Below are positions 9,848-17,600 of a stretch of 64,000 nt of DNA, in pieces; positions within the stretch are counted from its first letter, which is position 1; every line of letters begins with the position of its first letter. The notes below the pieces were generated by a model, which saw nothing but the letters and a program-made list of their open reading frames with translations, was not told where the DNA came from and did not search any database. The DNA is from IDS-8 sp964607425 (GTDB taxonomy: Bacteria > Pseudomonadota > Gammaproteobacteria > Steroidobacterales > Woeseiaceae), in contig CAZSKQ010000002.1 in the NCBI GenBank assembly GCA_964607425.1, positions 45,130 to 109,129 on the forward strand. The letters run 5' to 3'. The translations under genes were made by a program, and so were the position numbers.

Positions 9848-11541
9848 GGCTGTTTCTCCATCATCTTGTCGTTCGGGGTATTGGGGGGGACGAGCGGCCA
9901 CACGTTCGCTCGCGGATCGATCTTCACGTGCAGGCAATAGGGGCCGTCGGCGGCCAGCATCGTGCGGAGCGCGGCGTCGACCTGGTCGCGCCGTTCGATG
10001 GTCGCGGCCCGGATGCCGAAAGCGCGCGCGACTTCAGCGAAGTCCGGGTTGTCGGCGAGATCGACCTCGGAATAACGTTCCTCGAAGAACAGCTCCTGCC
10101 ATTGGCGCACCATGCCGAGCGAGCTGTTGTCGAGCAGGACGATCTTTACCGCCACGCCGTAGCGGCGCAGCGTGGCTAGCTCCTGGATGTTCATCATGAT
10201 CGAGCCGTCGCCGGTAACGCAGACGACCTCCGCTTGCGGATTGCCGAGCTTCGCGCCCAGCGCCGCGGGCAGGCCGAAGCCCATCGTGCCGAGGCCGCCG
10301 CTCGTCAAGTGCCGGTTGATGGCGCGGTGGATGCAGTGCTGCGCCACCCACATCTGGTGCTGCCCGACGTCGGCAGCCACCACCGTGCCGGGCGGCGCGA
10401 GCTCACTCATGCGGCGCAGCAATGCCGGTCCGTAGATGTCCGTGCCCGGCGCGTCGTAGCGCGGCTGCGAGTCCCGCCGCAGCACGTCGCAGCGTGCCTG
10501 CCAGGGACCGATGTCCGGCCGGCAGCCGAGTTGCGGGAGAATCGCCCGCAAGTCGCCGACGATATGCACCTGCGCATAGCGCAGCTTGGAAATTTCGGCC
10601 CCGTCGGTGTCGAGGTGGATCACCCGGGCGTGCGGCGCGAACGCGGCCAGCTTGCCGGTGGCGCGGTCGTCGAAGCGCGCGCCGACGACGATCAGCAGGT
10701 CGGACTCCTGCACCGCGAGATTGGCGGCCTTGCTGCCGTGCATGCCGAGCATGCCGAGGAACTGCGGATCGTCCGTGGGGACGCCACCCAGGCCCTTGAG
10801 CGTGCTTACCACCGGAATGCCGGTGTCGCGCACGAGCTGGCGCAGCGCCTGCTCGGCACCCGCAAGCCCCGCGCCGTAGCCGGTGTAGAACACCGGCCGC
10901 CGGCTGGCGGCGATCAGGGTGCGCGCGCGCTGCACGGCGCTGCGCTCGACCGCCGGTGCGGCGGGCGCGGCCTGGAACTCTCCCGACGGCGCCTCCACCA
11001 TCGCGACGGCGACGTCCTTGGGCAGATCGATCAGCACCGGACCGGGGCGGCCTTCGCGGGCGATGCGGAATGCCTCGTGCACGGTCGCTGCGATCCGCCC
11101 CGGATCGCGCAGGATGAAGCTGTGCTTCACGACCGGCAGGGTAATGCCGAAAATGTCGACCTCCTGGAAGGCATCGGTACCCATCAGCTGCGTCGCTACC
11201 TGCCCCGTGATCGCCACCATCGGCACCGAATCGAGGAAGGCGTCGGCGATGCCGGTAACAAGGTTCGTCGCACCTGGGCCGCTGGTCGCGAGGCAGACGC
11301 CGACGCGACCGGTATGGCGCGCGTAGCCGTTCGCGGCCAGTGCCGCACCCTGCTCGTGCCGCACCAGGATGTGACGGATGCCGGAATCCACCAGCGCGTC
11401 GTACACCGGCATGATCGCGCCGCCCGGATAGCCGAAGACCAGGTCCACCCCTTCGGCTTGCAGCGCGCCCAGCAGCACATCGGCGCCGCGGGCGCTCGCC
11501 GGCGGCGGCGCCACGGCGGGCAAAATGGCCTGTCGACTCAT
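9844..11541 (-). CDS. ilvB: Acetolactate synthase large (catalytic) subunit
   Basis: TPP- and FAD-dependent enzyme that makes 2-acetolactate or 2-aceto-2-hydroxybutyrate for Val/Leu/Ile. The protein is 565 residues. The catalytic glutamate is in RHEQGAALAANGYAR (about residue 63). It shows ATSGPGATNLVTGIADA, the FAD region and the TPP/Mg motif GDGSIMMNIQEL with downstream LLDNSSLGMVRQWQ. The ATG overlaps the ilvC stop (ATGA at 11538-11541). It could equally be called ilvG or ilvI. Confidence 0.95.
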   Translation of the reverse strand: MSRQAILPAVAPPPASARGADVLLGALQAEGVDLVFGYPGGAIMPVYDALVDSGIRHILVRHEQGAALAANGYARHTGRVGVCLATSGPGATNLVTGIADAFLDSVPMVAITGQVATQLMGTDAFQEVDIFGITLPVVKHSFILRDPGRIAATVHEAFRIAREGRPGPVLIDLPKDVAVAMVEAPSGEFQAAPAAPAVERSAVQRARTLIAASRRPVFYTGYGAGLAGAEQALRQLVRDTGIPVVSTLKGLGGVPTDDPQFLGMLGMHGSKAANLAVQESDLLIVVGARFDDRATGKLAAFAPHARVIHLDTDGAEISKLRYAQVHIVGDLRAILPQLGCRPDIGPWQARCDVLRRDSQPRYDAPGTDIYGPALLRRMSELAPPGTVVAADVGQHQMWVAQHCIHRAINRHLTSGGLGTMGFGLPAALGAKLGNPQAEVVCVTGDGSIMMNIQELATLRRYGVAVKIVLLDNSSLGMVRQWQELFFEERYSEVDLADNPDFAEVARAFGIRAATIERRDQVDAALRTMLAADGPYCLHVKIDPRANVWPLVPPNTPNDKMMEKQP

Positions 11542-12575
11542 CCCGTGGCTGCCTTCTTCGGGGCAGGCGCTGCGGCTTGGTCTTCCGGTTCTTCCTCCAG
11601 CCAGCTCATCGAGGCGCGCAGGCGCCGGCCGACGGTTTCAATCGGGTGCTCGATGTCGCGCTGCTTGAGCGATTGATAGCGCTCGCGACCGCTGCGGTGC
11701 TCCGTCACCCACTCGCGCGCAAACTGGCCGTCCTGGATTTCGCGCAGGATGGCGCGCATCTGTTTGCGAGTGTGCTCGTCCACCACCCGCGGGCCGCGGG
11801 TGAGGTCGCCGTACTGTGCGGTCTCGGAGATGAAGCGGTGCATCTTGGCAAGCCCGCCCTCGTGCAGCAGGTCGACGATCAGCTTCAGCTCATGCAGGCA
11901 TTCGAAGTAGGCGACTTCCGGCTGGTAGCCGGCCTCGACCAGGGTTTCGAAGCCCATCAAAACCAGCTCGGTGGCACCGCCGCAGAGCACCGCCTGTTCG
12001 CCGAACAGGTCGGTTTCGGTTTCCTCGCCGAACGAGGTTTCGATTACGCCGCCGCGGGTGCCGCCGATGCCGTGCGCGTAGGCCAGCGCCAGTTCCTTCG
12101 CCTTGCCGGTGGCGTCATGGTGAACGGCCATCAGGCAGGGCACGCCGCGGCCCTGCTCGTACTGGCGTCGTACCAGTGCACCCGGGCCCTTGGGCGCGAC
12201 CAGCACGACGTCGAGATCGGCGCGCGCCTCGATCTGTTTGAAGTGCACGTTGAAGCCGTGCGCGAACAGGAGCGCCGCGCCTTGCCGCGCATGCGGGGCG
12301 ATGACCTCGCGATACAGCTCGGCCTGCGTCATATCCGGCGTCAAAAGCGCGATCAGGTCGGCGGCCGGTATCGCGCGCTCCGGCAAGTCGACCGCGAGCC
12401 CGTCGCGCGCCGCCTGCTCGAAGCTCGCACCGGGGCGTGCCGCGACCATGACCCGGTAGCCGGAGTCATGCAGGTTGCGGGCATGGGCGCGGCCCTGGCT
12501 GCCGTAGCCGTATACCACGATAGTCTGGCTCTGGAGAGCGGCGGGGTTCGCGTCGGCGATGGAATAACTCTTCAT
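11538..12575 (-). CDS. ilvC: Ketol-acid reductoisomerase, class I
   Basis: Isomerises and reduces acetohydroxy acids to dihydroxy acids with NAD(P)H. The 345-residue length fits short class I enzymes. The Rossmann motif VVYGYGSQGRAHARNL lies at residues 21-36; the cofactor-specificity loop carries ARPGAS; metal ligands occur in FGEETETDLFGEQAVLCGG. A good ribosome site (GCGGAGCAG) precedes the ATG at 12575. The stop overlaps the ilvB start. It sits 20 bp downstream of ilvD, the only clear gap within the upstream half of the operon. Confidence 0.95.
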   Translation of the reverse strand: MKSYSIADANPAALQSQTIVVYGYGSQGRAHARNLHDSGYRVMVAARPGASFEQAARDGLAVDLPERAIPAADLIALLTPDMTQAELYREVIAPHARQGAALLFAHGFNVHFKQIEARADLDVVLVAPKGPGALVRRQYEQGRGVPCLMAVHHDATGKAKELALAYAHGIGGTRGGVIETSFGEETETDLFGEQAVLCGGATELVLMGFETLVEAGYQPEVAYFECLHELKLIVDLLHEGGLAKMHRFISETAQYGDLTRGPRVVDEHTRKQMRAILREIQDGQFAREWVTEHRSGRERYQSLKQRDIEHPIETVGRRLRASMSWLEEEPEDQAAAPAPKKAATG

Positions 12576-12595
12576 TGTCTGCTCCGCAGTCAAGG

Positions 12596-14344
12596 TTAAA
12601 GAACGGGTAGGAAAGGGGTCCAGAGGATCTCGCTGCGCGACGAAGGTGCGCACGATTCCCTTGCCGGCGCATAAGCGACCGCTCCGGCGCGCGGTTTCGG
12701 GAACGCCGTGCAGGCGCCGGTCGAGGCGGAGCTCACGCTGGCAGCGAACTTGGCCAGGGCACCGCTCGCTTCCGCCTCGCGCGGTGAGCGCCAGGAGCTC
12801 GTGCGCGCGGCGAGGTCGGCGTCGGTCGAGAGCGTACGCGCTTCGACATCGATGACGATACGATCGCCATCCCGCAGCTTGCCGATGGGGCCGCCGAGCG
12901 CCGCTTCCGGGCAGACGTGGCCGACCATGAAGCCGTGGGTAGCGCCGGAAAACCGGCCATCGGTGATCAGTGCGACCTCACCGCCGAGGCCCTGCCCGAT
13001 GAGCGCGGCCGTCACGGCCAGCATCTCGCGCATGCCGGGGCCGCCGACCGGGCCTTCGCCGCGGATCACGATCACGTCGCCGGCCGCGACCTGCCGTTTC
13101 TCGATCGCGGCGAAGCAGTCCTCTTCGCAGTCGAAAACGCGCGCCGTGCCTGCGAAGCGCAGTGCGCTGTGTCCCGCGAGCTTCACCACGCAGCCTTCCG
13201 GTGCGAGATTGCCATACAGGATGCCGAAGCCGCCGCGCGCCTTGAGCGGTGCGCTGGCGGAGAAAATCACCTGCTGCCCGTTCCGTTCCTGTGCGCGTTC
13301 GATCTCCGCGAACAGCGAGTCGCCGCTGGCGGTTTCGATGTCGCGCAGCAGCCCGGCTTCCCGCAGGCGCGCTCCCAGGAGGCGCGCGCCGCCCGCCAGG
13401 TACATGTCCGGAGCCATGTAGCGGCCACCCGGCTTCAGGTCGGCGATGACCGGGGTCTCGCGGCTGATCGCGTCGAACTCGTCCAGCTCGAACCGGATGC
13501 CGGCTTCGCGTGCGATCGCAAGCAGGTGGAGGATCGCGTTGGTTGAACCCGCGGTCGCGGTTACCGCAACCGCGGCATTGCGGATGGATTCGGCGGTGAC
13601 GAAGCGACGCGCACTCCGCTCTTCGCGCACCAGCCGCATGACGTGCTTGCCGCATTCGCGCGCCGCGTCGCGTTTCGCGGGATCCGGTGCGGGGATGTCG
13701 TTCAGGCCCATCGGCGCAAGACCGAGGAACGCCGTCGCCAGCGCCATCGTGTTGGCGGTGAACTGGCCGCCACAGGCGCCGGCCCCGGGGCAGGCGGTCT
13801 TCTCGATCTCGAGGAGCTCGGCATCGTCCATGCTGCCGGCCGCATGCGCCCCGACCGCTTCGAACACGTCCTGGATGGTAGTGCTCCGGTCGCGGTGGCA
13901 GCCGGGCAGGATACTGCCGCCGTACAGCATCAGGCCCGGCAGGTCGAGTCGCGCCAGCGCCATCGCCGCGGCGGGGATCGTTTTGTCGCAACCGCACAGT
14001 ACGACGAGTCCGTCGAGGCAATGGCCGCGCACGGCGAGCTCGATCGAATCGGCAATGAGTTCCCTCGAAGCGAGCGAAGCCCGCATCCCCGACGTGCCCA
14101 TTGCAATGCCATCGGTTACCGCGATGGTATTGAATTCGACCGGCGTGCCGCCGGCGGCCAGGATGCCGGCACGCACATCCTGCGCGAGGTCGCGCAAGTT
14201 CAGGTTGCAGGGTGAGACGTCCGACCAGCTGTGCACAACCGCAATCAGCGGTTTCGCGATCGCCGCGTCGTCGAGCCCCGTCGCGCGCAGCATGGCGCGG
14301 GCGGGGGCGCGTGAGGGTCCGTGTTTGATGGCGTCGCTTTTCAC
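12596..14344 (-). CDS. ilvD: Dihydroxy-acid dehydratase
   Basis: Iron-sulfur enzyme that dehydrates dihydroxy acids to 2-oxo acids. The protein is 582 residues from a GTG at 14344. Family motifs include CGCDKTIPAAAMA, CPGAGACGGQFTANTMA (cluster cysteines), GRFSGATHGFMVGH and the catalytic serine region near DGRFSG. Beyond the usual end (around KFAASVSSASTGA) there is a tail of roughly 40 residues rich in Ala/Pro/Ser that reaches within 20 bp of ilvC. It is the first structural gene after the attenuator, so leader control here would affect all ten genes. Confidence 0.94.
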   Translation of the reverse strand: MKSDAIKHGPSRAPARAMLRATGLDDAAIAKPLIAVVHSWSDVSPCNLNLRDLAQDVRAGILAAGGTPVEFNTIAVTDGIAMGTSGMRASLASRELIADSIELAVRGHCLDGLVVLCGCDKTIPAAAMALARLDLPGLMLYGGSILPGCHRDRSTTIQDVFEAVGAHAAGSMDDAELLEIEKTACPGAGACGGQFTANTMALATAFLGLAPMGLNDIPAPDPAKRDAARECGKHVMRLVREERSARRFVTAESIRNAAVAVTATAGSTNAILHLLAIAREAGIRFELDEFDAISRETPVIADLKPGGRYMAPDMYLAGGARLLGARLREAGLLRDIETASGDSLFAEIERAQERNGQQVIFSASAPLKARGGFGILYGNLAPEGCVVKLAGHSALRFAGTARVFDCEEDCFAAIEKRQVAAGDVIVIRGEGPVGGPGMREMLAVTAALIGQGLGGEVALITDGRFSGATHGFMVGHVCPEAALGGPIGKLRDGDRIVIDVEARTLSTDADLAARTSSWRSPREAEASGALAKFAASVSSASTGACTAFPKPRAGAVAYAPARESCAPSSRSEILWTPFLPVL

Positions 14345-14401
14345 TTTACTTGTTCTCCATCGCGGGGCGGCGATGGCCTGGACCTTTTTGCGTACCCCTG
14401 A

Positions 14402-14440
14402 AAAGCAAAAACCCCGCACTGGTTGCCCGGTGCGGGGTTT
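14402..14440 (-). terminator. Attenuator terminator of the branched-chain operon
   Basis: Read on the minus strand, a 10-bp stem (AAACCCCGCA / TGCGGGGTTT; 14409-14418 with 14431-14440) is followed directly by TTTTTGCTTT. It lies between the leader peptide stop and ilvD. The upstream stem arm includes CCGCACC, which is complementary to GGTGCGG at 14484-14490 inside the leader coding region. The alternative pairing would disrupt the terminator. This is the classical attenuation geometry. Confidence 0.88.
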
Positions 14441-14470
14441 GGAGTCTTAGGGTTTCGCTGAAGTCTGGGC

Positions 14471-14596
14471 CTAAGTCGCCGTTCCGCACCTATGTCGGCT
14501 AATAAGTACGAGTACGAGTACGAGGCCCGACGCAAGATCGACCGACGGCAGCACGCCGGTGTCGAGGGTCTTCACGATGGGTCCAAACTTCAGCAT
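14471..14596 (-). CDS. Branched-chain operon leader peptide, 41 aa
   Basis: A 41-codon reading frame from ATG at 14596 to TAG at 14471. Residues 25-32 are Leu-Val-Leu-Val-Leu-Val-Leu-Ile, encoded CTC GTA CTC GTA CTC GTA CTT ATT. This is a run of eight regulatory codons placed just before the segment able to form the antiterminator. The peptide is followed by a rho-independent terminator and ilvD. Stalling of ribosomes at these codons when charged Leu-, Val- or Ile-tRNA is short would allow antitermination, as known for ilvGMEDA leaders. The ribosome site is poor; an internal GTG (codon 8 or 15) could be the real start. Confidence 0.85.
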   Translation of the reverse strand: MLKFGPIVKTLDTGVLPSVDLASGLVLVLVLISRHRCGTAT

Positions 14597-14603
14597 GGGT
14601 CCG

Positions 14604-14632
14604 ATGTTCGCGGCAAGCTGCGCGTGTGTCAA
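14604..14632 (-). promoter_or_regulatory. Candidate sigma-70 promoter of the ilv-leu operon
   Basis: On the minus strand a perfect TTGACA (14632-14627) is separated by 17 bp from GAACAT (14609-14604), a weak -10. It lies directly upstream of the leader peptide and downstream of ridA. With this promoter the transcript would begin close to the leader ATG, so the leader could be nearly leaderless. The -35 is convincing; the -10 is not. Confidence 0.5.
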
Positions 14633-14670
14633 CTGTTTTCTTGCGGATGCGTGGCGCGCGGGCCTTTAGT

Positions 14671-15075
14671 CTACGAAGCGACCGCGGTGGCTTCCACTTC
14701 GATGAGGAAATCCGGCATGGCAAGCGATGCGACACCCAGCAGCGTATTGGCTGCAGGCGTGACGTCGCCGTAGAAATTCGCCAGTGCGGCGCCGATCACG
14801 TCCAGCTTGTCGGGCGAGTAGTCGACGACATAGGTGCGCAACCGGACGACGTTCGCCGGGGTCATGCCGGCGGCGGTCAGCACTTCTTTAAGGTTCCTGC
14901 ATACCTGCGCGCACTGTGCTTCGAGGTCGCCCGGGCCTACCAGGTTTCCCGCGTCATCCCAGGCGACCTGGCCTGCCAGGTGCAAAACCCGGCCACCCTT
15001 GCTCTCGATGGCGTGAGAGAAGCCGAACTGTATCGAGTTGTACATGTGTTCGGGATTGATCGCGGTACGGCTCAC
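14671..15075 (-). CDS. ridA: RidA/YjgF family enamine/imine deaminase
   Basis: A 134-residue member of the Rid family, which hydrolyses reactive enamines such as 2-aminoacrylate released by PLP enzymes including IlvA. The conserved core RVLHLAGQVAWDD and the oligomer-forming VVRLRTYVVDY are present. The usual arginine that binds the substrate carboxylate is in the RLRTYVVD segment. The GTG start has a strong AAGGAG site 7 bp upstream. It lies on the same strand immediately upstream of the ilv-leu leader and promoter. This matches a housekeeping role for the IlvA product, though the exact Rid subgroup is not certain. Confidence 0.85.
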   Translation of the reverse strand: MSRTAINPEHMYNSIQFGFSHAIESKGGRVLHLAGQVAWDDAGNLVGPGDLEAQCAQVCRNLKEVLTAAGMTPANVVRLRTYVVDYSPDKLDVIGAALANFYGDVTPAANTLLGVASLAMPDFLIEVEATAVAS

Positions 15076-15240
15076 TGCAGGCTCCTTTTACTTTTACTTG
15101 AGTTTCAATGCGAGCTTGCCTTTTACCATACGGCACGATGCCGAGCCACGTTACCCGCCCGTCTGTTTACTACGGCTTCTGCCGCGGCATACAATCCGCC
15201 GCGACGTATCCCCCGCCCGTACACTGCGATGCCGCATGCC

Positions 15241-16320
15241 ATGAATATCGTATTTCGCCAACTATTCGACTCCCGCTCCTCCACCTACACTTACCTCCTC
15301 GCAGATCCCGATGCCGGGGAAGCGCTGGTGATCGATCCCGTGTTCGCGCAGGTACAGCGCTACGTGGCCTTGCTGCAGGAACTCGACCTGCGTCTCCTGT
15401 ACGCGCTCGACACGCACGTCCACGCCGACCACGTGACCGGCGCATGGCTGCTGAAGCAACTGGTGGGCAGCGGGATTGCGGTTTCCGCGCATGCAGGCGC
15501 CAGCGGCATGGACCTGGCACTGAAGGATGGCGACAGGATCGGGTTCGGAGCGCGTTTCCTGGAAGCGCTGGAGACGCCCGGACATACGGACGGCTGCATG
15601 ACGTTTGTCCTGGACGACAAGAGCATGGCCTTTACCGGCGATGCGCTGCTGATCCGCGGCACCGGCCGCACCGATTTTCAGCAGGGGAATGCGCACGCGT
15701 TGTATCGCTCGATCACCGGGAAGATATTCGCGCTGCCCGACAGCTGCCTGGTCTACCCGGCGCACGATTATCGCGGGTTGACCGTGAGCAGTGTCGGCGA
15801 GGAGCGGCGTCACAACCCGAGAATCGGCGGCGAGCGCGACGAACGTGATTTCGTGGGCTTCGTCAGCAATCTCAACCTTCCGCACCCGAAGCAGATCGAT
15901 TCCGCCCTGCCCGCGAACCTGAAGTGCGGCGAGATCGACCTCGACGGCATGCACACGCAGACGTGGGCGCCGCTTCGTTATACGTATGCCGGCATCGCGG
16001 AGATCGATCCCGATTGGGTTGCCGATTACGGGCAGGAGTTGCAGATCATCGACGTGCGCGAGCCGGACGAGTTCGTCGGGCCGCTCGGTCACATTGCCGG
16101 GGCGCGGCTGATTCCGCTGTCGCAGCTTCCGCAGCACGTCGACACGCTTGCCCTGGAGCAGCCGATTGTCGTGGTCTGCCGATCCGGCGGGCGCTCCACC
16201 CAGGCCGCGGTGCTGCTCGAGAAGGCGGGAGCCCGGCGGGCCGCCAACCTGACCGGCGGCATGCTTGCCTGGCACGAGCAGGGATTGCCGGTCGTTCGGG
16301 ATGAACCGGTAACCGATTAG
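15241..16320 (+). CDS. MBL-fold persulfide dioxygenase-like protein with rhodanese domain
   Basis: A 359-residue two-domain protein. The N-terminal metallo-beta-lactamase fold of the ETHE1/persulfide dioxygenase type carries HVHADHVTG (about residues 58-66) and later GHTDG, TGDALLIRGTGRTDF and YPAHDYRG. A C-terminal rhodanese domain (about residues 260-350) has its catalytic cysteine loop CRSGGRST. Fusions of this kind oxidise glutathione persulfide to sulfite and handle sulfane sulfur. It is divergent from ridA. An in-frame ATG at 15229 adds four residues; 15241 matches the family start MNIVFRQLFD. The sulfite product would fit the sulfur-assimilation genes downstream. Confidence 0.9.
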   Translation: MNIVFRQLFDSRSSTYTYLLADPDAGEALVIDPVFAQVQRYVALLQELDLRLLYALDTHVHADHVTGAWLLKQLVGSGIAVSAHAGASGMDLALKDGDRIGFGARFLEALETPGHTDGCMTFVLDDKSMAFTGDALLIRGTGRTDFQQGNAHALYRSITGKIFALPDSCLVYPAHDYRGLTVSSVGEERRHNPRIGGERDERDFVGFVSNLNLPHPKQIDSALPANLKCGEIDLDGMHTQTWAPLRYTYAGIAEIDPDWVADYGQELQIIDVREPDEFVGPLGHIAGARLIPLSQLPQHVDTLALEQPIVVVCRSGGRSTQAAVLLEKAGARRAANLTGGMLAWHEQGLPVVRDEPVTD

Positions 16321-16668
16321 CTGCCTGCCCGTGGCCGGCGGTGAGGCGCCTCCGGCGTAACGCTGCCTTGCGCCAGCGCCCATGACCATGGTGGTGGACT
16401 TCATCCACCGGGCCACGGGGTCCACGCCATTCCCTTTCCAGCCACCCGGTCCGGGCCTCGCCCGGTAATCATTGCCATTTTTTGACGGCTGTATTACTTT
16501 CGAATTTGCTGGGTAAATCACTCTGCAACATTTATCCAGCGATGAGCAGACCGCTCGGGCACAAATGATCCGGACAGTCCATATGGGGCTTTCTACTCGA
16601 GCATGGGGCAGCTTTATGGCTGCCGCGGCCGTGTTGTGTCCGCGTCAACGGGGGGAGGAGGGAGGCAT
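16321..16668. other. 348-bp non-coding stretch upstream of pirin
   Basis: No gene is seen. It contains a 6-bp-stem hairpin at 16451-16465 not followed closely by a T tract, and an imperfect inverted repeat at 16508-16540 annotated separately. Composition shifts from GC-rich to visibly more AT-rich from about 16,470 onward. Confidence 0.6.
16508..16540. promoter_or_regulatory. Inverted repeat, candidate operator of the pirin-TonB receptor cluster
   Basis: GCTGGGTAAA (16508-16517) and TTTATCCAGC (16531-16540) are inverted copies matching at nine of ten positions with a 13-bp spacer. The position, about 130 bp before the pirin start in an AT-rich segment, suits a regulator site, possibly for the MarR-like protein in the cluster. 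The role is inferred. Confidence 0.4.
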
Positions 16669-17550
16669 ATGACGATTCGGAACATTCGCAAGGTGTTCCC
16701 GGCGGAAATTCGCCGCGAAGGTGCGGACACCCTGATCAAGAGGTGGTTCGTTCCCTCCGATTACGAGTTCACGGATCCGTTTCTCCTGTTCGATGAGACG
16801 AAGTGCGATCGCGCGGAAGACTTCGCGCGCGGTTTTCCCGAGCATCCCCATCGCGGTTTCGAGGCCCTGACCTACATGCTTTCAGGCACCTTGAGGCACA
16901 GGAGCGATGCCCAGCCGCTGGGGTACGTCATGCCCGGGGGCGCGCAATGGCTGACCAATGGCAGCGGGCTCACGCACGACGAGACGCCCAAAAATACGGA
17001 AGGCCTGTTCTGGTGCGCGCAGCTCTGGATCAACCTGCCTGCCGCCAACAAGCAGGACGCTCCATTCTATGCATCTGTGCTGCCCGAATCCGTCCCGAGC
17101 ATTCCGCTGAACGGCCACGGTCACGTGCGTGCAATTGCCGGCCAGTTCGAGGGCCAAAAAGGGCCCCTCCCTTCCAGGCACCGCCCCAGCGATCCGTTCT
17201 ATTTCGACGTGATCATGAACTCCGGCGGCGATTTCCGCTATTCCCCGCCGGACGGCTTCAACGTGTTGATATTTGCCGTGGCAGGAACGCTCCGTATTGG
17301 CGACCGGGAACTCCCGGAGGGCGAGACAGCCGTCCTCGGGAAAATCGGAGACATAGAGGTTCAGGCGCCGCGCGCCGCGCGTTTCCTGGTCTTCGGCGGC
17401 AAGCCGATCGCTGAGAAGATCTGCTGGCACGGTCCCTTTGTCATGAACGCACCGGAGGAGATCGAAAAAGCCATGGAGGATTTTGCCGCCTTCGGCCCGT
17501 TCCGTTCGGATACCGGCAGCGGAAAAGAAGTCAGCGACGTAGCTGAGTAG
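16669..17550 (+). CDS. Pirin family protein
   Basis: A 293-residue bicupin. The N-terminal cupin carries the metal-binding pattern FPEHPHRGFEALTYMLSG (about residues 56-73) and a histidine and glutamate later in GLTHDETPKN, as in bacterial pirins, some of which have quercetinase-like dioxygenase activity. The C-terminal cupin (about residues 195-270) is degenerate. A very strong purine-rich ribosome site precedes the ATG. The gene starts an apparent operon with the TonB receptor 50 bp downstream. Its function in the cluster is unknown; a role in ring or redox chemistry is a guess. Confidence 0.9.
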   Translation: MTIRNIRKVFPAEIRREGADTLIKRWFVPSDYEFTDPFLLFDETKCDRAEDFARGFPEHPHRGFEALTYMLSGTLRHRSDAQPLGYVMPGGAQWLTNGSGLTHDETPKNTEGLFWCAQLWINLPAANKQDAPFYASVLPESVPSIPLNGHGHVRAIAGQFEGQKGPLPSRHRPSDPFYFDVIMNSGGDFRYSPPDGFNVLIFAVAGTLRIGDRELPEGETAVLGKIGDIEVQAPRAARFLVFGGKPIAEKICWHGPFVMNAPEEIEKAMEDFAAFGPFRSDTGSGKEVSDVAE

Positions 17551-17600
17551 GCCCTTACAAATTTTAATCGACGCGATATTTGGGAGTTCAAGGAATAAAG

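Noticed and set aside
14341..14535. A 64-codon frame on the minus strand with a Tyr-Ser-Tyr-Ser-Tyr run, across the attenuator
   Set aside because: It reads the CTC-GTA repeat in another frame and runs through the terminator. The frame giving Leu-Val repeats followed by a stop before the terminator is the meaningful one.
16451..16465. Hairpin before the pirin gene as a terminator or riboswitch
   Set aside because: The stem is only 6 bp with a 3-nt loop and the T tract is about 12 bases away; I see no known riboswitch core.
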